A stretch of 11,747 nucleotides of DNA from contig CALFDA010000104.1 in the NCBI GenBank assembly GCA_937950605.1, forward strand, positions 1 to 11,747. The letters run 5' to 3'. A program made the position numbers and the translations under genes. Numbering within the stretch: position 1 is the stretch's first letter; each line of letters begins with the position of its first letter. The notes under the pieces were generated by a model that worked only from the letters and a program-made list of their open reading frames with translations, was not told the origin of the DNA and searched no databases. Shown piece after piece: positions 7,161-11,747 of this stretch. The stretch comes from an uncultured PS1 clade bacterium (lineage in GTDB: Bacteria; Pseudomonadota; Gammaproteobacteria; PS1; Pseudothioglobaceae).

Positions 7161-7188
7161 ATTATACCCATGTATTGTAGAAATGCAA
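7161..7188 (-). promoter_or_regulatory. predicted sigma70 promoter of the cox operon
   Basis: Reading leftward, a perfect -10 TATAAT (7166-7161) lies 16 bases after a weak -35 TTGCAT (7188-7183). Transcription would begin near 7154, giving a leader of about 50 bases before the coxB ATG. That leader holds a small inverted repeat, AACAA-ACGG-TTGTT (7129-7142). The -35 lies inside the spacer of the divergent ctaA promoter. The -10 is convincing, the -35 is not, so an activator may be needed. Confidence 0.55.
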
Positions 7189-7203
7189 TATTATTGCTAT
7201 AAA
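7175..7203 (+). promoter_or_regulatory. predicted extended -10 promoter of ctaA
   Basis: TTGTAG (7175-7180), a 17-base spacer, then TGC-TATAAA (7195-7203), which is an extended -10. Transcription would start near 7210, upstream of every candidate ctaA start. The element overlaps the cox operon promoter on the other strand, so polymerases or a shared regulator would affect both. Confidence 0.5.
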
Positions 7204-7264
7204 AAGTAGGTATATTATTGAGTTAAGTGAGGTGCCGTTATCGTTTGCTGAATTTGAGTTTAAT

Positions 7265-8242
7265 ATGTTTAATATGTTTGATAAGTTACTAAAAATTTCA
7301 ATTTTTCTTGCGCTTGTTGTGGTTGTTTTAGGGGTTTATACCCGACTTGCGGATGCGGGTTTGGGCTGTCCAGATTGGCCGACTTGTTATGGTCAACTAA
7401 TTGTGCCTGATATGGAAGATGGCGTGAAAATTGAGGGTTATGAGCGCCCACTTGAAGTTGCTAAAGGTTGGAAAGAAATGGTGCATCGCTATGTCGCTTC
7501 TTTACTAGGAATTTGTATTTTAGTACTATTTATACTAGCCATTAAAGGAAAAACTAGATGTCATCAATCGCTTGCTTTGCCAAGTTTTAGTGTTTTTTTT
7601 GTGATGTTGCAAGGTGCTTTTGGTATGTGGACAGTAACTCTGTTAGTTCACCCAGGTATTGTTACACTGCACTTAATTGGTGGGTTTGTTACAACGGTTT
7701 TATTGTTTTGGATGATGCTTAACCAAAACAATACACCAATGGTTTATTATAGGCGTGTGCTAAAAAGACATAAAGCACTATTAATAATAACTTTACTAGT
7801 CTTAATTTTGCAAATCATTTTGGGTGGATGGACTTCTACTAATTACGCTGCCTTGTCTTGTGGAAAAGATTTTCCAACTTGTTTGGGGTTGTGGTGGCCA
7901 GAAATGAGTTTTGTAAAGGCGTTATATTGGGGTCCTATTGGGGTTGACTATGAATATGGCGTGTTAGAAAATTCAGTGCGTGCTGGTATTCAGATGATGC
8001 ATCGTATCGGTGCATTGATAACAACACTGTTTATTGTTTGGTTGGTTTATGCATTCAGGACTTATCTACATTTGAGGTTAAACTTAGTGTTAATTAGCAT
8101 CTTGCTAATTGCACAAATTACACTAGGAATTTTGAATGTAGTACTATCAATACCAATGGCAGTTGCTGTTTCGCACAATGCTTTGGCATTGTTGTTGTTG
8201 CTTAGTGTTGTAACGCTAATACATAAAGTTATCAAGCATTAA
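7265..8242 (+). CDS. ctaA: heme A synthase
   Basis: CtaA (COX15) oxidises the methyl group of heme O to the formyl group of heme A, in the membrane. The open frame allows GTG 7232 and ATGs at 7265 and 7274; I chose 7265 (325 residues) because it has a weak GAG site and a family-like short N-terminus, with moderate confidence. In the numbering from 7232, the family marks are GLGCPDWPTCYG (C46/C52), H85 in VHRY, H147 in the HPG...LH region, a second Cys pair C210/C217 (SCGKDFPTC), H257 (MMHRIGA) and H315 (SHNALAL). These are the two-halves, four-His, two-Cys-pair pattern of the family. About eight helices are visible. It diverges from coxB, which differs from Pseudomonas, where I recall ctaA lying between the Sco-like gene and cyoE. 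Confidence 0.94.
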   Translation: MFNMFDKLLKISIFLALVVVVLGVYTRLADAGLGCPDWPTCYGQLIVPDMEDGVKIEGYERPLEVAKGWKEMVHRYVASLLGICILVLFILAIKGKTRCHQSLALPSFSVFFVMLQGAFGMWTVTLLVHPGIVTLHLIGGFVTTVLLFWMMLNQNNTPMVYYRRVLKRHKALLIITLLVLILQIILGGWTSTNYAALSCGKDFPTCLGLWWPEMSFVKALYWGPIGVDYEYGVLENSVRAGIQMMHRIGALITTLFIVWLVYAFRTYLHLRLNLVLISILLIAQITLGILNVVLSIPMAVAVSHNALALLLLLSVVTLIHKVIKH

Positions 8243-8259
8243 GGGGTTAGATAACTTTA
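8224..8259. repeat. perfect 10-bp inverted repeat around the ctaA stop
   Basis: TAAAGTTATC (8224-8233) and GATAACTTTA (8250-8259) are exact reverse complements. The 16-base loop contains the ctaA stop codon. No T-tract follows on the plus strand, so a standard intrinsic terminator is doubtful; a 3' end stabilising hairpin or a paused termination site is possible. Confidence 0.6.
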
Positions 8260-8432
8260 GGAAATTCTGTGATAAAAGCCTATGGTTCTGCAAACTACCT
8301 GCCCCTAATCTCATACTTTGATACTTTAATATCGGTTCTAGCAAAGCATTTATAAACATCAACACCTAAATAAAATCTTTGTTTTTATAACAGTCTCGAC
8401 AAATCTAACTAGACAAAACCCATCAATTTAAG

Positions 8433-8451
8433 ATTTAAGTGGCACTTAAAT
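8433..8451. repeat. 19-bp palindrome between convergent ctaA and hppA
   Basis: ATTTAAGTGGCACTTAAAT is a perfect palindrome of nine base pairs per arm around one central G (8442). This symmetry is typical of a dimeric regulator's DNA site, yet it lies between two convergent genes with no promoter visible next to it. As RNA it would form an 8-bp stem with a 3-base loop. Confidence 0.55.
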
Positions 8452-8454
8452 AAA

Positions 8455-8496
8455 GCTAATAACAATAGGGAAAATCCTTGTTCGGGATTTGTTAGC
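8455..8496. terminator. candidate bidirectional terminator, ctaA and hppA
   Basis: An outer stem pairs GCTAA(TAA)CAA (8455-8465, 3-base bulge) with TTGTTAGC (8489-8496). Inside or competing with it, AAATCC (8472-8477) pairs with GGATTT (8485-8490) across a 7-base loop. A short T-run follows on the plus strand (TTTTAT) and CTTTATTT follows on the minus strand. It sits about 40 bases past the hppA stop and about 210 past ctaA. The stem is AT-rich with a bulge, so this is a moderate call. Confidence 0.4.
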
Positions 8497-8521
8497 AGTT
8501 TTATCAAGTATCTAAAACTGG

Positions 8522-8540
8522 TACTCTCTTTTCTAGAGTA
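8522..8540. repeat. small stem-loop at the hppA stop codon
   Basis: TACTCT (8522-8527) pairs with AGAGTA (8535-8540) across a 7-base loop that includes most of the hppA stop. It is only 6 bp and lacks a T-tract, so it is weak by itself but adds to the group of inverted repeats in this gap. Confidence 0.3.
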
Positions 8541-10518
8541 GCGGAATAATCATAATTGCCACAATATTCATAATTTTAATTAGCGGATTAATCGCAGGAC
8601 CAGCAGTATCCTTGTATGGATCCCCAACAGTATCTCCAGTTACTGCTGCCTTGTGAGCAGCTGAGCCTTTGCCCCCATAATTACCATCTTCAATATATTT
8701 TTTAGCATTATCCCAAGCACCTCCCCCTGTTGTCATGGATATGGCAACAAAGATGCCTGTTGAAATTGAACCAATCAGCAAACCACCAAGGGCTTCGGCA
8801 CCTAATAACAAACCAACCGCAATCGGAAACACAATTGGCAAGATAGAAGGAACAACCATCTCTTTAATAGCAGCTTGTGTGAGCATATCCACCGCTTTAG
8901 AATAATCGGGTTTTTGCGAATAATCCATAATGCCAGGCATTGCTTTGAATTGTCTACGCACCTCATTCACAATACCACCTGCAGCACGTCCAACCGCCTC
9001 CATTGCCATAGCACCAAATAAATAAGGCACCAAACCACCGATAAACAAACCGATAATAACGCGATAATCAGACAAATCAAAAAATGTTTCGCTACCGAGT
9101 GAGTTAGTAAAGTCGGCAAATAATACTAAAGCAGCCAAACCAGCCGAACCAATCGCATAACCTTTGGTAACCGCTTTAGTGGTGTTACCAACTGCATCTA
9201 ATGGATCGGTAATATCGCGAATTTCCTTGGGTAGTTCTGCCATTTCAGCAATTCCACCCGCATTATCAGTAATTGGTCCATAAGCGTCTAATGCCACAAT
9301 TACACCCGTCATTGATAGCATAGAGGTTGCGGCAACAGCAATACCGTATAAACCACCCAAGGTATATGCACCCCAAATACTCAAACACACCGCAAACACA
9401 GGCAGTGCTGTGGATTTCATCGACAATCCCAAACCTGCAATAACATTAGTGCCATCGCCAGTTAGCGATGCCCTAGCAACATGTCGCACTGGAGAATACT
9501 TTGTTGCAGTATAGTATTCGGTAACCACTACCATAATGCCAGTTAGTGCCAAACCAATCAAAGCAGCATAGAATAAATTTACCCCCATACCCATACCAAC
9601 AGTAACATAGTAAAAGGCAATTGCCGCCAAAACAGCAGAAGCAATCAAGCCTTTATAAAGCGCGCCCATGATAGAGCCATATTCGGATACTTTAACAAAA
9701 TAGGTGCCAATAATAGAGGCAATAATAGAGACTGAGCCTAATGCCAATGGATAAACCACAGCATTTTCAGGCAACCCAGAAAGAATACCTCCTAACATCA
9801 TCGTAGCGACAATGGTTACCGCGTAAGTCTCAAATAAATCAGCTGCCATACCTGCACAATCACCCACATTATCACCCACATTATCAGCAATTACCGCAGG
9901 ATTACGTGGATCATCTTCAGGAATACCAGCCTCAACCTTGCCAACAATATCCGCGCCCACATCTGCACCTTTGGTAAAAATACCACCACCCAAACGCGCA
10001 AAAATTGAAATCAATGAACCACCAAAGGCAAGACCAATCAACGCGTGTAGCGCGGCTTTTTGTTCTAGACCAAAAGCCAATAGACTCGCATAAAATCCAG
10101 CAACCCCTAACAGCGCTAAACCAACAACCAACATGCCCGTAACTGTGCCACCCTTAAAGGCGATTTGGAATGCCGCATTAATGCCGTTTGTAGCGGCTTG
10201 TGCTGTGCGTGAGTTTGATTGAATAGAAACATTCATGCCAATATATCCTGTTGCACCTGATAATAACGCACCAATTACAAATCCAAGACCAACTACCATA
10301 TCTAAAAAATAAACGATAACCACAAACAAAACCACACCAACCATAGCAATAGTTGAGTATTGACGGTTTAGATAAGCTTTTGCACCTTCGGAAATAGCAT
10401 CAGAAATCTCCTTCATTTTGTCCGAACCTGTTGATTGTTTGTTAATCCAACTAATAGTGACTAAGCCATATATAACAGCGACGATCGAAACGCCAATTGA
10501 TATTGTCAGTGCATCCAT
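8533..10518 (-). CDS. hppA: membrane-bound proton-translocating pyrophosphatase, K+-independent type
   Basis: HppA hydrolyses pyrophosphate and moves H+ across the cytoplasmic membrane, saving energy that soluble pyrophosphatase would lose as heat. The 661 residues are almost all helices (about 16), as expected. PPi/Mg site motifs are present: DVGADIVGKVEAG (186-198), DNVGDNVGD (212-220), DNAGGIAEM (418-426) and GDTVGDPYKDTAG (628-640). The GNTTKA motif (444-449) has Lys at 448, where K+-dependent enzymes have Ala, so this should be the K+-independent class, which pumps H+ rather than Na+. The start has a strong GGGGGAG ribosome site six bases upstream. It is a lone gene convergent with ctaA and has its own promoter. 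In some thiotrophic symbionts an H+-PPase is linked with PPi-dependent phosphofructokinase; no such gene is visible here. Confidence 0.97.
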   Translation of the reverse strand: MDALTISIGVSIVAVIYGLVTISWINKQSTGSDKMKEISDAISEGAKAYLNRQYSTIAMVGVVLFVVIVYFLDMVVGLGFVIGALLSGATGYIGMNVSIQSNSRTAQAATNGINAAFQIAFKGGTVTGMLVVGLALLGVAGFYASLLAFGLEQKAALHALIGLAFGGSLISIFARLGGGIFTKGADVGADIVGKVEAGIPEDDPRNPAVIADNVGDNVGDCAGMAADLFETYAVTIVATMMLGGILSGLPENAVVYPLALGSVSIIASIIGTYFVKVSEYGSIMGALYKGLIASAVLAAIAFYYVTVGMGMGVNLFYAALIGLALTGIMVVVTEYYTATKYSPVRHVARASLTGDGTNVIAGLGLSMKSTALPVFAVCLSIWGAYTLGGLYGIAVAATSMLSMTGVIVALDAYGPITDNAGGIAEMAELPKEIRDITDPLDAVGNTTKAVTKGYAIGSAGLAALVLFADFTNSLGSETFFDLSDYRVIIGLFIGGLVPYLFGAMAMEAVGRAAGGIVNEVRRQFKAMPGIMDYSQKPDYSKAVDMLTQAAIKEMVVPSILPIVFPIAVGLLLGAEALGGLLIGSISTGIFVAISMTTGGGAWDNAKKYIEDGNYGGKGSAAHKAAVTGDTVGDPYKDTAGPAINPLIKIMNIVAIMIIPLL

Positions 10519-10565
10519 GATATTCTCCCCCGAGAAATTTATAAATCAGCAAAATTGCTCTGTTA

Positions 10566-10594
10566 ATTATAAGAGATATTGCATTAAGGGTCAA
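10566..10594 (-). promoter_or_regulatory. strong sigma70 promoter of hppA
   Basis: On the minus strand, TTGACC (10594-10589) and a perfect TATAAT (10571-10566) are separated by exactly 17 bases, which is 11 of 12 consensus positions. Transcription would start near 10559, leaving a leader of about 40 bases that ends in a strong ribosome site. This suggests high, largely constitutive expression. Confidence 0.8.
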
Positions 10595-10808
10595 AATAAC
10601 TTACATAATAATAAATTTGTTAGTCAAGAGATTCTGCTATAGCGACAAAATTAAAAACTTTGATGTAATGATTGTCCTTATTGTTAATGATTCATGCTAG
10701 TATAAAGGTAGACCAGCAAAACATTTGACTAAAATTGAGGAATTCAACCAAAAAATTAAGAAGAAAATATCTATACCCGCGTCTGAATCTGTTGAATCTG
10801 CACAAAAT

Positions 10809-10838
10809 TTAACTACTCAATGGCTATAGGTATATAAT
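10809..10838 (+). promoter_or_regulatory. candidate promoter for the sensor gene or a small RNA
   Basis: TTAACT (10809-10814), an 18-base spacer, and a perfect TATAAT (10833-10838). A transcript would start near 10845, directly at the inverted repeats, and would have a leader of about 210 bases before the sensor ATG. Perfect -10 boxes also arise by chance in AT-rich DNA, so this is tentative. Confidence 0.35.
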
Positions 10839-10842
10839 GTTA

Positions 10843-10902
10843 GGCACGCTTTGCCCTAGAAATAATCATAGTCAAAGGCGAAGCTAGTTTGATAAAACCA
10901 GC
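10843..10902 (+). other. overlapping stem-loops, possible structured leader or small RNA
   Basis: Three pairings are possible on the plus strand: GGCA/TGCC (10843-10846 with 10852-10855); GCTTTGCC/GGCGAAGC (10848-10855 with 10877-10884, one G-U pair); and GCTAGTTT/AAACCAGC (10883-10890 with 10895-10902, loop GATA, one mismatch). The first two exclude each other and the last two share two bases, so alternative folds are possible. No T-tract follows. It lies just after the candidate promoter. Confidence 0.35.
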
Positions 10903-11054
10903 ATTTACGTCTAAACAGTTGCAAAGTTATAAATCAGCATCAATGTCTTCTGCTTCATCTTAAAAACAAGTTCATAGAATCAAAGTGATTTTTATGGGTG
11001 TTAAACTAAAAAACAGGATTTAATAATGTATCCAGATAATATTGTGCCAGTAAT

Positions 11055-11747
11055 ATGAGTATAAAAAACAGTAGTATCGAAAAACGGTTGGGGCTGAATA
11101 AAAAACTCATTATCGCCACACTTTTGGGCGTTTTGGCGAGCGTTTTGGTATTTGTTGTGATTCTTTCTATCTTGTATAAAGAGCAATTATATGTTGAACA
11201 TGAGAAAACTATAAGTAATATCAATAATTTGCTTCATGTTTCATTAAAAGAGAGCATGATCAACCAAAAAAAAGACGAGCTAAACCAAGCAATGAGCGAT
11301 TTGGTTGAATTAAATGCTAACTTAATCTCTATATCTATTTTGTCAAACCAAGGGATTGTATCTTTTTCAAGTGAACCAGACAGCGTGGGCAATAAAGTTG
11401 ATTATGATTTTAATGTGCAGTTAGAACCTGATAAATTAATCTTAGCATCAAACGACACACATGTTGTGAGAAAAATTAGCCCTGTTAATGGCGAAAAAGC
11501 CTGCATCAAATGTCATGGGAAACAAGATATAAGGGGTTATATTACGATAGATTATGACGTTAAAAATGTTAAAACCAAGGTGTTTAAAACCTCATTGTTG
11601 TTAATGGGTTCTGGCGCAATTATTGTGCTGATTAACATTATCGGTGGGTTATGGTTTATTAGGCGTTTTATTCTCAAACCTGTTAATCAAATAGCACTTG
11701 CGAGCAAAGAGTTTTCCGATGGAAAACTTGAAAAAGTCGTCGAACCG
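11055..11747 (+). CDS. membrane sensor with periplasmic heme c motif and HAMP domain, partial
   Basis: The gene runs off the window's right edge; 231 codons are visible. The ATG at 11055 is the only good start, because an in-frame stop lies at 11037-11039; no clear ribosome site precedes it. Order: short cytoplasmic N-terminus, helix 1 (about 18-40), periplasmic region (about 41-178), helix 2 (about 179-202), then the start of a HAMP linker (RRFILKPVNQIALASKEF). In the periplasmic part a CIKCH motif (C150, C153, H154), preceded by ISPVNGEKA and followed by GYITIDYDV, matches the heme c PAS-like sensors found in chemoreceptors, histidine kinases and cyclic-di-GMP enzymes. The output domain is outside the window, so which of these it is cannot be told. 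It probably senses redox state, O2 or NO through the heme. Confidence 0.85.
   Translation, partial: MSIKNSSIEKRLGLNKKLIIATLLGVLASVLVFVVILSILYKEQLYVEHEKTISNINNLLHVSLKESMINQKKDELNQAMSDLVELNANLISISILSNQGIVSFSSEPDSVGNKVDYDFNVQLEPDKLILASNDTHVVRKISPVNGEKACIKCHGKQDIRGYITIDYDVKNVKTKVFKTSLLLMGSGAIIVLINIIGGLWFIRRFILKPVNQIALASKEFSDGKLEKVVEP

Larger units (their letters stand above)
10595..11054. other. noncoding stretch between hppA and the sensor gene
   Basis: No convincing gene is present in these 460 bases. The longest plausible coding stretch is a 34-codon frame from TTG 10725 to TAG 10829 (Lys/Glu-rich, for example KIEEFNQKIKKK), with no ribosome site. It could be a gene remnant or chance. Further right lie a candidate promoter (10809-10838) and overlapping inverted repeats (10843-10902). 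The rest, to the sensor ATG, is AT-rich sequence without visible structure. Confidence 0.5.

Noticed and set aside
10418..10642. 74-codon plus-strand frame over the hppA start and promoter
   Set aside because: It is antisense to the hppA N-terminus and its near-consensus promoter, with no recognisable features.
10681..10706. possible promoter TTGTTA...TATAAA
   Set aside because: The spacer is only 14 bases, too short for a normal sigma70 promoter.
11001..11224. minus-strand frames of 61 and 72 codons near the sensor start
   Set aside because: They overlap the sensor's first helix and its upstream region on the opposite strand; the plus-strand frame has clear domain structure and the minus frames do not.
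1..11747. mobile elements, CRISPR arrays, tRNA or rRNA genes
   Set aside because: No transposase-like frame, terminal repeats, regular repeat-spacer pattern or tRNA/rRNA segment was seen on either strand.

Overview
The window is AT-rich, single-copy chromosomal DNA of a gammaproteobacterium. It carries an aa3-type (A-family) cytochrome c oxidase locus with its assembly genes, then a proton-pumping pyrophosphatase, then the start of a heme c sensor gene. The order coxB-coxA-cox11-coxC, an inverted DUF2909 gene, surf1 and a Sco-like gene resembles the Pseudomonas-type cox cluster. Low GC, an aa3 oxidase, an H+-PPase and a CxxCH sensor would suit a marine sulfur oxidizer of the SUP05/Thioglobus/thiotrophic-symbiont type. 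That placement is inferred from recalled family sequences; no rRNA or other marker is present.

Layout. 1-351: noncoding, with an 11-bp direct repeat, a G-rich run and an inverted repeat. 352-7104, minus strand: coxB, coxA, a 41-residue small assembly protein too short for ordinary gene finding, cox11, coxC, surf1, a Sco-like gene and ctaB (cyoE). The genes are tightly packed, with an ATGA overlap between coxA and the small gene. One gene, the DUF2909 twin-membrane protein (2547-2777), lies inside this run on the opposite strand. 7105-7264: a short divergent control region where the coxB and ctaA promoters overlap. 7265-8242, plus strand: ctaA (heme A synthase). 8243-8532: a gap between convergent genes that is rich in inverted repeats. 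8533-10518, minus strand: hppA with a near-consensus sigma70 promoter. 10519-11054: mostly noncoding, with a possible promoter and structured leader. 11055-end: a membrane sensor with a periplasmic heme c motif, cut off by the window edge.

How the genes fit together. CtaB and CtaA turn heme B into heme O and then heme A. Cox11, the small protein, the Sco-like protein and SURF1 are expected to deliver CuB, CuA and heme A to CoxA and CoxB. CoxA, CoxB (with a fused C-terminal cytochrome c) and CoxC form the terminal oxidase. HppA adds a second, pyrophosphate-driven way to build proton motive force.

Most worth a second look: CoxA departs from the canonical A-family at the K-channel lysine (Met, with a Lys one residue later), at the nearby Thr (Val) and at the Mg-site His (Gln), while every heme and CuB ligand is kept. 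No mobile element, CRISPR array, tRNA or rRNA was seen, and I did not find a clearly new multi-gene system.
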